Shown: positions 1 to 6,811 of the stretch, one piece after another
Position numbering within the stretch: the first letter of the stretch is position 1
How the letters are laid out: the number at the start of each line of letters is the position of its first letter
From: Thalassocella blandensis
Lineage (GTDB): Bacteria > Pseudomonadota > Gammaproteobacteria > Pseudomonadales > Cellvibrionaceae
DNA: 38,377 nucleotides
Reading direction: 5' to 3'
Assembly (NCBI GenBank): GCA_945882995.1
Contig: CAMCXE010000010.1
Location: 1-38,377, forward strand
Program-made: the position numbers and the translations under genes
The notes under the pieces: model-generated
Seen by the model: the letters and a program-made list of their open reading frames with translations, nothing else
The model's database searches: none
What the model was told of the DNA's origin: nothing

Positions 1-1
1 G

Positions 2-118
2 CTGGGGTTCCGCCAATTTTCACTACGCGGATTATCAAAGGTCACCGGGGAATGGAGCTTGGTGTGCCTAGCGTGGAATTTGAAACGCATGGCGGTATTG
101 CGTCTGAAAATCGGGTAA
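2..118 (+). pseudogene. C-terminal fragment of an IS1182-type DDE transposase
   Basis: The frame starting at base 2 gives 38 codons and then TAA. It reads like the end of IS1182-family transposases: an FRQF...RGL block, then EWSLVCLAWNLKRM, close to the usual 'RGL-K---EW-L---A-NLKR' tail. Only the end is inside the window, so the gene may be complete further left; it is labelled a fragment because that cannot be seen. The IS end should lie between 119 and about 200, but I could not identify a terminal inverted repeat with one end only. It lies tail-to-tail with the truncated poly-serine lipoprotein on the other strand, which suggests that the insertion removed the end of that gene. Confidence 0.72.
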
Positions 119-218
119 ATGGGTAGTACTGACCGAAAAACGAACAAACCTTAACCAAATTGATTATATTTTAGCCGAAAATTTTATTGAGGAAGGAGCT
201 GACGCTGGGTTCGAATTT

Positions 219-416
219 TTAGTCCGACAGGCTGCTAGAGCTGGAAGAACTACTAGAGCTTGATGAGCTGCTAGAGCTGGAAGAACTGCTGGAACTTGAT
301 GAGCTGCTAGAGCTGGAAGAGCTGCTGGAGCTCGACGAGCTGCTTGTTCCGGTTGTGCCCGATCCGCAGGCGGTGAGAAGCGAGGCAGCAAATATGGCGC
401 CAATGAGTTTTTGCAT
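219..416 (-). CDS. Truncated poly-serine lipoprotein (65 aa)
   Basis: The ATG at 416 is chosen because a lipoprotein signal follows directly: MQKLIGAIFAASLLTAC, with lipobox LTAC and lipidated Cys17. A longer in-frame ORF reaching to 557 lacks this logic. After the Cys come GSGTTGT, a run of about 38 serines, and then LSD and stop. Poly-serine linkers normally join a lipid anchor or carbohydrate-binding module to a folded domain in Cellvibrio and Saccharophagus relatives. Here nothing follows the linker, so the domain has been lost. The IS1182 remnant immediately downstream is the likely cause. Serine codons are mixed AGC/TCC/TCN, so the tract is not one perfect microsatellite. The remaining product would be an outer-membrane-anchored serine tail without evident function. 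Confidence 0.6.
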   Translation of the reverse strand: MQKLIGAIFAASLLTACGSGTTGTSSSSSSSSSSSSSSSSSSSSSSSSSSSSSSSSSSSSSSLSD

Positions 417-475
417 GGTGGGTACCCTAGGTTGATTAATGAAGACTTTTAAAACGGTTGCGATTCTAACGGTGC

Positions 476-505
476 ATTGAATTGAATTGAATTGAATTGA
501 ATTGA
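476..505. repeat. Pentanucleotide microsatellite (ATTGA)x6
   Basis: Six perfect tandem ATTGA units are followed by two degenerate units (ATGGA, AATGA). The tract lies 60-90 bp upstream of the lipoprotein ATG at 416 and 11 bp from the stop of the next gene at 517. That is where a promoter for the lipoprotein would be, so unit-number changes could alter promoter spacing. No clear -10/-35 pair was assigned. Confidence 0.85.
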
Positions 506-516
506 ATGGAAATGAA

Positions 517-1077
517 TTACGAATTGGCCAAGCCTTCGTTGGCAAATTCCAAATCAAAGTCCTCCGGGGAAAACTCGTCGCCTAACATGTCGATCATGTC
601 GTCGTATTCGGGGTGCTGCGGATTGGCCATAACCTCTAGCAGTTCGGCGTAACCCGGCGGGCCGCCACAGTCTTCGGGCGGGCAGGCGCGTGCGCCTTGG
701 GTGCATAAAGGTAATACTTGGTTGGGTTGCCAGGGCAAAATGGCTTCTAGGGTGAGCAGGTGCAGCCAGTCGTCGCCAAAGTCATACACGTAGTGCAGGG
801 TGTCTTGTGGTTTTTTAAGCAGTTGGTCTAGGCGCACGTGGCGCTCGTCCTGTACTTCCGCGTCAAATTCGGGGTCGGGAACGCTAAAGCGCAGTCTGCC
901 TTGAAAAAATTCGTGGAGATGGCTGTCGTACCAGCCCATTACGGCCTGAATGGCGTTGTGCAGCTCCGGCAAGCTGATGCGGCTGTCCACCAATAAACGG
1001 CGCCAAATAAGGGGCTGAACATGCTCAAGCTGCAGATGGAGTTGAAAGACTCGGCGGAGGGCTACTACCTGAGACAC
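517..1077 (-). CDS. Plasmid pRiA4b ORF-3-like protein (about 186 aa)
   Basis: The protein matches the pRiA4b ORF-3 family (also known from IS1096 TnpR-like passengers): QLHLQLEHVQPLIWRRLLV near the N-terminus, then 'HNAIQAVMGW--SHLHEF', then YVYDFGDDWLH, and a C-terminal 'CPPEDCGGPPGYAELLE'. All four blocks are family hallmarks, and the length is normal. The function is unknown, although members often accompany mobile DNA. I prefer the GTG at 1077 because homologues begin just before the 'QL--L--V-P-IWRR' block. The open frame extends to 1170 through a proline- and arginine-rich stretch that looks untranslated and would overlap the HDOD gene. No good ribosome binding site is visible at either start. 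The gene follows the HDOD gene on the same strand. Confidence 0.78.
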   Translation of the reverse strand: MSQVVALRRVFQLHLQLEHVQPLIWRRLLVDSRISLPELHNAIQAVMGWYDSHLHEFFQGRLRFSVPDPEFDAEVQDERHVRLDQLLKKPQDTLHYVYDFGDDWLHLLTLEAILPWQPNQVLPLCTQGARACPPEDCGGPPGYAELLEVMANPQHPEYDDMIDMLGDEFSPEDFDLEFANEGLANS

Positions 1078-1154
1078 GGCGCATAATCCATAGGAACGGA
1101 GAGGGCGCCCATAGTAACGGATTGGCACTGAAAAATGCGCAGGCGTGGAGAGGC

Positions 1155-2036
1155 TTACTCGAGCAAGCAATAATCGGAATTGCCCAAACCCAGCTCGCCG
1201 ACGATGGCGGTAATGGTTTCAAAGTCGTATTGGGTTAAACCCGTGTAGATCAGGATGTTTTGGCCAATACGCTCCCATTCGTAATCGCGGTCTTGTTTGC
1301 CCAAGGTTTTGTGACTTTGGCAAATGTGTTCCGCCATTTTGAGAATGGCCAGTAGCGTTTTCTTTTTGCCGTCGGCACGTTCATCGGCAAAGGTTTTGTC
1401 CACTTTGTGGTGTTCGTGGATGGCTTCACACAGGTAGCGTGGCAGGTTCCAACTTTTGGCGACGTAATAACCCACTACCGCGTGGTTGGTGTTAATCAGC
1501 GAATTTTCGGTGGCGGTGATATCCCGGTCGGGGCGCGCATAGGCTTCGGCTTGCACCTGTGGGTACTTTTTAAAGCGCCCCATTAACAGCGGGATGGCGC
1601 AATTATGAAACAGGCCTAGTGTGTAGGCTTCGTCAGGGAAGGGAAAACCGATGTGTTTGGCCACGGTGGCGGAGGTCATGGCCACGTCCATGGCGCTGTC
1701 CCAAAACCGCCCGAGGGCAATAATGTCGTCGTCCGACAATACGCCGCGTATGGACTGGGCGTTGACGAGGTTCACTACCGAATTCACACCCAACAGATTG
1801 ACGGCTTGGGTGATGGAGGTGATTTTGTTGGTGTGCTTGAAAAATCGTGAGTTGACGGTTTTCAGAATCGAGCCGGAGAGCCCTACGTCTTGTGAGATAA
1901 GCCGCGCAATGCTGTCCAGCGAGCAGTGGGGCGAGAACTGCTCCATCTGCACATCCACCAATACCTGTGGCTGTGGGGGTATGGCCACACCCTGCATGAT
2001 GTGCTGAATTTGTTCGGGAGTTAGGTCGGTGCTCAT
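1155..2036 (-). CDS. HDOD-domain signalling protein (293 aa)
   Basis: Nearly the whole protein is one HDOD domain, a degenerate HD phosphohydrolase fold used in bacterial signalling. Signature parts are the N-terminal 'IPPQPQVLVDV', 'LISQDVGLSGSILKTVNS', 'ITSITQAVNLLG', 'FWDSAMDVAMTSATVAK' and 'AYTLGLFHNCAIPLL'. At the position of the catalytic His-Asp pair it reads HN (FHNC), as expected for HDOD proteins without hydrolase activity. It has no attached GGDEF, EAL or receiver domain, so it is the stand-alone form. ATG 2036 is preferred over the TTG at 2060. The likely role is regulatory, through binding of partners or nucleotides; the target is unknown. Confidence 0.85.
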   Translation of the reverse strand: MSTDLTPEQIQHIMQGVAIPPQPQVLVDVQMEQFSPHCSLDSIARLISQDVGLSGSILKTVNSRFFKHTNKITSITQAVNLLGVNSVVNLVNAQSIRGVLSDDDIIALGRFWDSAMDVAMTSATVAKHIGFPFPDEAYTLGLFHNCAIPLLMGRFKKYPQVQAEAYARPDRDITATENSLINTNHAVVGYYVAKSWNLPRYLCEAIHEHHKVDKTFADERADGKKKTLLAILKMAEHICQSHKTLGKQDRDYEWERIGQNILIYTGLTQYDFETITAIVGELGLGNSDYCLLE

Positions 2037-2163
2037 GGCGGCGGTCAACAGAAACGTCAATAACTGCAGTCTAGTTCACGGCTTCGGGTGTACAAGTTTT
2101 GACCGAAAATTGGGGGCGCCTTATTCCGTTTTGGGGTCCCCGCAGTGATTAGATTAGATCCGC

Positions 2164-2874
2164 TTAGAAAATAATTGGCCCTGTGAGATACCGCCACTGC
2201 CCCGTTGCCATTTTCGACAAGGGAGTAGCCCCCAAGCGAATGCGTTTGACGCTGGTAAATCTTAGCCCGGCTCGCTCGCAAGCATAGTGAATTTGCCCAG
2301 GCTGGGGGTTTTTTACGGCAAATCGCAAACGGGTTTCGGTTTGCCAGCTGACTTTGCAAGGGGGTAATTTTTTGCCCTCATAGGTCAAACCAAAATTGAG
2401 CAGCTGCAAGCCGGCGGCGTCTAGGCTGCCCTCTACATCCACCACAAATTCTTGTTCAATTTTGGCTTGGTCTTCCGCGGCTTTGTTCTGAATGCGCCAA
2501 TCTTGGGATATCACCTGCATGCCTTCAATACCCGCCTGCAGGGGTATACAGGGTTTGATCTGCACGAGGTGGCGTTTGAGTTGGCGTATGCCGGAGGTGT
2601 CCTGTGGCCAGCGGTTAGCGGCGGTGAGGAGGGCCAGTGTGGCGTCTTTGCCGAGGTCTGCTGGCACATTCATCACTAGGGTGATGGGGCCTGCGGCGGT
2701 GGTATTGGCGTCGGGTGACAAACACACGGCTTGCGCCTCTACTTGGTATTGCGGTTCTTCAATTACGACTCCGTCCACGGTCACCCAGCCGCCTTCAATG
2801 TACAACTCGGCCTCGCGGCGAGAGCAGCCGGTAATTTGGATCAGGCGTTTGGAAAGACGCATGGGTTCGGTCAT
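2164..2874 (-). CDS. S4-domain pseudouridine-synthase-like protein lacking the catalytic Asp
   Basis: Residues 5-50 form an S4 RNA-binding domain (RLSKRLIQITGCSRREAELYIEGG). The rest follows the RsuA/RluB/RluF layout, including 'AKIEQEFVVDVEG', 'KVSWQTETRLRFAVKNPQPGQIH' and a C-terminal 'GQWRYL'. In active enzymes a GRLD motif supplies the catalytic aspartate. Here the matching stretch is PLQAGIEG (residues 111-118), with Gln at the aspartate position. From memory, Pseudomonas-type homologues share the PLQAG form, so this is probably a conserved subfamily and not a fresh mutation. It may bind rRNA without isomerising uridine, or use another residue. It stands alone, with its own gap of about 120 bp to the HDOD gene. 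Confidence 0.8.
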   Translation of the reverse strand: MTEPMRLSKRLIQITGCSRREAELYIEGGWVTVDGVVIEEPQYQVEAQAVCLSPDANTTAAGPITLVMNVPADLGKDATLALLTAANRWPQDTSGIRQLKRHLVQIKPCIPLQAGIEGMQVISQDWRIQNKAAEDQAKIEQEFVVDVEGSLDAAGLQLLNFGLTYEGKKLPPCKVSWQTETRLRFAVKNPQPGQIHYACERAGLRFTSVKRIRLGATPLSKMATGQWRYLTGPIIF

Positions 2875-2942
2875 AGATAACTCGCAATCAGAGGTGGGCT
2901 AACGCCGGATGTCGGCACTATAGCCGTTAAGAGCGCGGTGCG

Positions 2943-3464
2943 TTAAGGAAGTTGGTGCACCGAGTTGTAGGGAATCTGCAGGCTGAGGGCGGCAGCGAGG
3001 GGGACTTGGCGGCGCAATACTTCGAAGGCGCGGATGACGCCGGCGTGAGTGACGATAATCTGCGGCTGTTCAACCGCGGTGCTGGTAATAAAATCGGCGC
3101 AGCGTGTTAGCAGTTGCCTAAAACTTTCCCCGCTGGGCGGGGCAAAGTTGGCAAGGTCTGCGGCCCAAGCGTCCAAGCTTTGACGTGGAATTTGCTCCCA
3201 GGGGGTTAATTCCCAAGTGCCGAAATTCAGTTCCTGTAGCCGCGGGTCGAAGGTAATGTTGCCGTCGGGAAATAGCGCCCGCGCCGTTTGAGAACAGCGC
3301 CGCAGCGGGCTGCTGTAGATGGGCGCGCGGACGGGTTCTGGGAGTTGGCGCAGAATTTCGGCACGGGCCTGCGGGGAGAGTGGCTCTGCCTCAATATCGC
3401 TTTGGCCGTAACAGGTGCCCGCCGAGATGAGAGGCGGCGGGTGGCGGATTAAATAAAACGGCAC
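2943..3464 (-). CDS. cobC: Histidine phosphatase, alpha-ribazole phosphatase (CobC type)
   Basis: This is a short histidine phosphatase of 173 aa. The phosphate pocket is seen as LIRHPPP (Arg7, His8), the SSPLRRCSQTA arginine (Arg55 region), Glu78 in LQELNFG and His140 in IVTHAG. The 'CYGQSD' segment after the first motif is typical of CobC/CobZ-type alpha-ribazole phosphatases, which remove the 5' phosphate in the last steps of the cobalamin nucleotide loop. It is the last gene of the cobO-cobT-cobS-cobC run, 53 bp after cobS, so the context agrees. RHG is replaced by RHP, which is common in this subfamily. Specificity for alpha-ribazole phosphate rests mainly on the neighbours. Confidence 0.85.
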   Translation of the reverse strand: MPFYLIRHPPPLISAGTCYGQSDIEAEPLSPQARAEILRQLPEPVRAPIYSSPLRRCSQTARALFPDGNITFDPRLQELNFGTWELTPWEQIPRQSLDAWAADLANFAPPSGESFRQLLTRCADFITSTAVEQPQIIVTHAGVIRAFEVLRRQVPLAAALSLQIPYNSVHQLP

Positions 3465-3517
3465 TTGCTAGGAGACATTGTCTTTTGCGCAAAGGGCTCG
3501 GCATGGCACACGGGCTG

Positions 3518-4342
3518 TTAACCTGCCAGCGACCAAACCAACACCACGGTCAGGTAGAAAAATACCTCAGAAATTTGCTGTACGGCGCCCAAACAATCCC
3601 CCGTAAAGCCGCCAATACGTACTTTAAAGTAGCGCGCCAAGGCCACGGTTACCACAGAGGCCGAGAGCAAGCCGCTCCAGAGGCTGATGGCCAACAAACC
3701 GTGCACGCCCCAAAATGCAATGCTGGAGAGCATCCACAAGGGAATTAACCCCAGCGCGGCGGAGAACATCAGGTGCTCCAAGCGGATATCCGTGGCTAGC
3801 GGTTTGCTTTTACTGGTGCCGTCGAACTGCACATAATCCAAGGAATAAATTACCGCCGTGGCCATAAACCGGCTGGCGGCAAAGCCGCACACCAATACCC
3901 AACCAAAGCCCATATCGAATTGGGCGATGTTCAGTAATACCAAGTATTTGGTGGCCAAGAGCCCAATTAGCCCCACTACGCCATAGGTGCCTAAGCGTGA
4001 GTCTTTCATGATGGTAAGAATTTGGGTTTTGGCATATCCGCCACCGAAACCGTCACAACAATCGGCCCAGCCGTCTTCGTGAAAAGCCCCTGTGGCCAGC
4101 ACGCAGATCACCATGGTCAGCAACACTGCCAAATCCACCGTAAACACAAGGTTCAGCAGATAAAAACAGCCCGCGCAGAGCAAGCCTAAAATCAAGCCCA
4201 CTAAGGAAAAATAACGCGCGCCCTCTTGCAGATGCTCGTCTTGAAATACCACCCATTTAGGCGCTGGAAAACGGGTAAAAAACACCCAGGCATTAAAGAA
4301 ATAGTTGATTTCACGTTGCATTAGTTCGGATTTAAATTGCAC
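3518..4342 (-). CDS. cobS: Adenosylcobinamide-GDP ribazoletransferase (cobalamin synthase)
   Basis: An integral membrane enzyme of 274 aa joins alpha-ribazole (or its phosphate) to adenosylcobinamide-GDP to form cobalamin. The family motif [14 protein letters not shown] is at residues 88-101; its aspartates bind the metal and diphosphate. Several hydrophobic segments follow (about 45-80, 110-140, 190-215 and a C-terminal one). The ATG at 4342 overlaps the end of cobT by 11 nt; a second Met at 4321 is also possible. Either way the gene is translationally close to cobT. Length and order fit normal CobS. Confidence 0.93.
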   Translation of the reverse strand: MQFKSELMQREINYFFNAWVFFTRFPAPKWVVFQDEHLQEGARYFSLVGLILGLLCAGCFYLLNLVFTVDLAVLLTMVICVLATGAFHEDGWADCCDGFGGGYAKTQILTIMKDSRLGTYGVVGLIGLLATKYLVLLNIAQFDMGFGWVLVCGFAASRFMATAVIYSLDYVQFDGTSKSKPLATDIRLEHLMFSAALGLIPLWMLSSIAFWGVHGLLAISLWSGLLSASVVTVALARYFKVRIGGFTGDCLGAVQQISEVFFYLTVVLVWSLAG

Positions 4343-5369
4343 GACTCACACCTGCGTTATCAAACGAAGCCATTGAATTCAAGAAGGTCACCGCTGCCGC
4401 CACCAAAGGGTAGGCGAGGGCGGCGCCACTGCCTTCGCCCAGCCGCATATCCAGTTGCAGTAGTGGCTCGGCCCCAAGGTACCGCAGCAGCGTTTTGTGA
4501 CCGAGTTCAAAAGAAGCGTGACAAAATACACAATAGGCCAGCGCATTGCTATGCATTTTCAACGCCGCAAGGGCGGCGGCTGTGGCGATAAAGCCGTCCA
4601 CCAGAATCAGCATTTGGCGCTCCGCCGCACGCAGCATCGCCCCCACCAGCATCACAATTTCAAAGCCGCCAAAGGTGCGCAGCACCGCAGCGGGGTCGGG
4701 CGCCGTTAATGCGTGAAAATCCATCGCGCGTTGTAGGGTGGCGGTTTTGTGCGCAAGGCCCGCATCGTCCAGCCCCGTGCCGCGCCCCACTAATTCGCTC
4801 AGCGGTAATCCGGTGAGTTGGTGCGCAATTAACGAGGCGCTGGCGGTATTGCCAATGCCCATCTCCCCCAGCCCTACACAGTTGCAGCCGGTTTGAAATT
4901 TCTGCTCCACTACGGCGGCGCCGGCCGCTAAGGCCTCCTCAAATTGTTCAGCGGACATGGCGGCAGCGCTGCAGTAATTGGCGGTGCCTTTGGCGATTTT
5001 GGCGTGCACCAGCGGCATATCAGCGGCAAAATCGGCGTTAACGCCGGCGTCAATAATAGTCAGGCCCAAGCCGTTCTGCGCACAAAAGGCATTAATGGCC
5101 GCGCCGCCCTGTACAAAATTCAGCACCATTTGTTGGGTCACCGCCTGCGGGTAAAGGCTTACACCCTCCGCTGCTGCGCCATGGTCGCCGGCAAAAATTA
5201 GCATCTGGGGTTGGCGTAATACGGGGTACAAATCCTGTTGAATCAGGCCGATTTGCAGCGCAAGGGTTTCCAAGCGACCTAGGGAGCCGAGGGGTTTGGT
5301 TTTGTTGTCAATTTTATGCTGCAGGGTCGGCGCTAAACTGGTATCCAGGGGCGCGATACTAAAGTTCAT
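4332..5369 (-). CDS. cobT: Nicotinate-nucleotide--dimethylbenzimidazole phosphoribosyltransferase
   Basis: CobT (345 aa) makes alpha-ribazole phosphate from dimethylbenzimidazole and nicotinate mononucleotide, which is the activation of the lower ligand of B12. The sequence shows the family core: '[11 protein letters not shown]' near residue 25, 'FAGDHG' at 59-64, GEMGIGNT at 168-175 and the C-terminal RLGEGSGAA (309-317), whose Glu312 matches the known catalytic glutamate. Its ATG overlaps the stop of cobO by one base (TAATG), a sign of translational coupling. It should act in the cytoplasm and feed CobS. Nothing is missing. Confidence 0.96.
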   Translation of the reverse strand: MNFSIAPLDTSLAPTLQHKIDNKTKPLGSLGRLETLALQIGLIQQDLYPVLRQPQMLIFAGDHGAAAEGVSLYPQAVTQQMVLNFVQGGAAINAFCAQNGLGLTIIDAGVNADFAADMPLVHAKIAKGTANYCSAAAMSAEQFEEALAAGAAVVEQKFQTGCNCVGLGEMGIGNTASASLIAHQLTGLPLSELVGRGTGLDDAGLAHKTATLQRAMDFHALTAPDPAAVLRTFGGFEIVMLVGAMLRAAERQMLILVDGFIATAAALAALKMHSNALAYCVFCHASFELGHKTLLRYLGAEPLLQLDMRLGEGSGAALAYPLVAAAVTFLNSMASFDNAGVSRAI

Positions 5370-5974
5370 TAAAATTCGATGCCTCGTTGTGCTTTTACGC
5401 CGCTATTAAAAGCGTGTTTAATCTCATTAATTTCGCTTACCGTATCGGCCAATTCCAGCAACTCGGGAATGGCGCTGCGGCCAGTTAAAATCACATTTTG
5501 GTTTTTGGGTCTGGCACTCAATACTGCCAAACAGTCGGCTAGATTTAAATAATCGAAATCAAACATGTAAGTGATTTCATCCAACAGCACCAAGTTTATG
5601 CTTTCGTCAGCCAAAAAGGCGCAGGCTTTTTGCCAAACTTCCTGCGCACAGGCCATGTCTCGTTCGCGGTTTTGGCTGTCCCAGGTAAACCCTGTGCCCA
5701 TAATTTCGTGGCGCACTTGGGGGTGGTTTTTAAAAAATGTTTGTTCGCCGGTTTTCCAGCTGCCCTTAATAAATTGCACTATCGCCACCTGCTGGCCATG
5801 CCCCACCGACCGCAATAAGGTGCCAAAGCCGGAACTGCTTTTGCCTTTGCCGTTACCATACAAATAAATGATCACACCGCGTTTTTCCTTGGCAGCCGCT
5901 ACCGCGCTACGCACTTTTTGTTGGGTGTCTTGCATGGCCAGTTTGTGGCTGGCGTTTTGGTCTTGGTTGGTCAT
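5369..5974 (-). CDS. cobO: Corrinoid adenosyltransferase (CobA/CobO family)
   Basis: This ATP:cob(I)alamin adenosyltransferase (201 aa) attaches the 5'-deoxyadenosyl group to the corrinoid. The P-loop is GNGKGKSS (residues 40-47), followed by the conserved '[11 protein letters not shown]' and '[15 protein letters not shown]' blocks and a final '[10 protein letters not shown]', the standard C-terminus. About 30 residues precede the P-loop, as in E. coli BtuR/CobA. It is the first gene of the cobO-T-S-C run. The reverse-strand sequence upstream (5975-6437) shows no cobalamin riboswitch, so control may come from its own unrecognised promoter or from read-through from the cupin/btuB unit. Missing from this block are cobU/cobP, cobD, cobB and cbiP, so the pathway needs genes elsewhere. 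Confidence 0.95.
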   Translation of the reverse strand: MTNQDQNASHKLAMQDTQQKVRSAVAAAKEKRGVIIYLYGNGKGKSSSGFGTLLRSVGHGQQVAIVQFIKGSWKTGEQTFFKNHPQVRHEIMGTGFTWDSQNRERDMACAQEVWQKACAFLADESINLVLLDEITYMFDFDYLNLADCLAVLSARPKNQNVILTGRSAIPELLELADTVSEINEIKHAFNSGVKAQRGIEF

Positions 5975-6095
5975 AAGGACTCCGGAAAAAAGTGGGTAGA
6001 GGGGCGGCAGAATGGCATTGAGTGTGAAATTTGGGCATTTTTACACGATCCTAGCACTCCATAACACGAGAGCTGAATTTCCGCGGTCATTCAGA

Positions 6096-6223
6096 AACCC
6101 CACCCCAACCCTCCCCTTGAAAAGGGGAGGGAGCACACAGCATTTAAATCAAGCAAATCCCTAGGGTTGCAGACTTTTTGCCCCTCCCCCTTGTGAGGGG
6201 GAGGCTGGGAGGGGGTTTTTGTG
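6096..6223. repeat. Pair of REP-like palindromes in the 5975-6437 gap
   Basis: The 463-bp gap between cobO and the cupin gene holds no gene that I can support. It contains two G/C-run palindromes. The first (about 6096-6135) has arms CCCTCCCC/GGGGAGGG around a short TTGAAAA loop. The second (about 6175-6223) has arms CCCCTCCCCC/GGGGGAGG around TTGTGA, followed by a CTGGGAGGGGGT tail. The two units face each other, like a paired REP (BIME) element. They resemble the palindromes inside the methyltransferase gene near 27898, 28638, 29444 and 30579. On transcription they could form strong hairpins that separate the btuB/cupin and cob transcripts. Confidence 0.75.
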
Positions 6224-6437
6224 GAGGGGAAAATCACCCGAAAAAGCCCACCGAAACCAGTAACTTAATGACATTGGCTATGGCGGCGGTGGTTGGTGCT
6301 ATTTAACACGGTGTAAAACGCGAGCTTAACCAAGGCTGCCGCCTAAAATGCTGACTCTGGCACACGCGGGACGTAGCATAATGAAAAAATCGCCTAACGC
6401 CATCCAGCGGAGACAGGCGGAGTGATTGTTGACAGCC

Positions 6438-6785
6438 TTAGGACGCGTTATTTTCACCTCCAATTGGCCCATAGAATACCGCCCACATTTTTATATCGCT
6501 AAGATTGCCTAAAAATTTGTGCTTTTGACCTGCGGCTACGAAAATGGCGGACCCCTGAGAAAATGAATGCTCTTCTCCTTCAATTTCTATAACGCCAGAA
6601 CCCTCTAAAACGAAATACCATTCATCTTGGTCGTGTGGTGTTTGGTAGTCAGTTCCTTCAGGTGAGAAGTATATTAACGACATGCTTCCATGCTTAAAGG
6701 CTTCAATATCCCAAACCCCATCTTTCCATTTGTCTGTAGCGGGAAGTGGTAGTTGTTTTTGATAGGTATTTGGGCTGAAAATCAT
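6438..6785 (-). CDS. Small single-domain cupin protein (115 aa)
   Basis: The protein is one cupin barrel. Motif 1 is represented by 'TPHDQDEWYFVLEGSGVIEIEG' (residues about 49-70) and motif 2 by 'GSAIFVAAGQKHKF' (about 78-91). His51, Glu55 and His89 are candidate metal ligands, so a metal site is plausible. The gene starts 26 nt after the btuB-like gene, with a good GGAAGG ribosome binding site, so it is likely cotranscribed under the cobalamin riboswitch. The substrate is unknown. A role in corrinoid handling is suggested only by position. Confidence 0.82.
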   Translation of the reverse strand: MIFSPNTYQKQLPLPATDKWKDGVWDIEAFKHGSMSLIYFSPEGTDYQTPHDQDEWYFVLEGSGVIEIEGEEHSFSQGSAIFVAAGQKHKFLGNLSDIKMWAVFYGPIGGENNAS

Positions 6786-6811
6786 TGGTTACTTCCTTCC
6801 AAAACAGTTGG

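Noticed and set aside
164-403. Alanine-rich minus-strand ORF overlapping the poly-serine gene
   Set aside because: It is the shifted-frame reading of the serine-codon repeat and has no start signals or homology.
129-2108. Shared TGACCGAAAA near 129 and 2099 as IS inverted/direct ends
   Set aside because: Only about 10 bp are shared, with no transposase-related context at 2099; chance cannot be excluded.
6241-6437. Possible second cobalamin riboswitch upstream of cobO (CAGCGGAGACAGGCGG resembles a B12 box)
   Set aside because: The resemblance is on the plus strand, away from cobO, and no GCAACTGT-like core or GGGAA element accompanies it.
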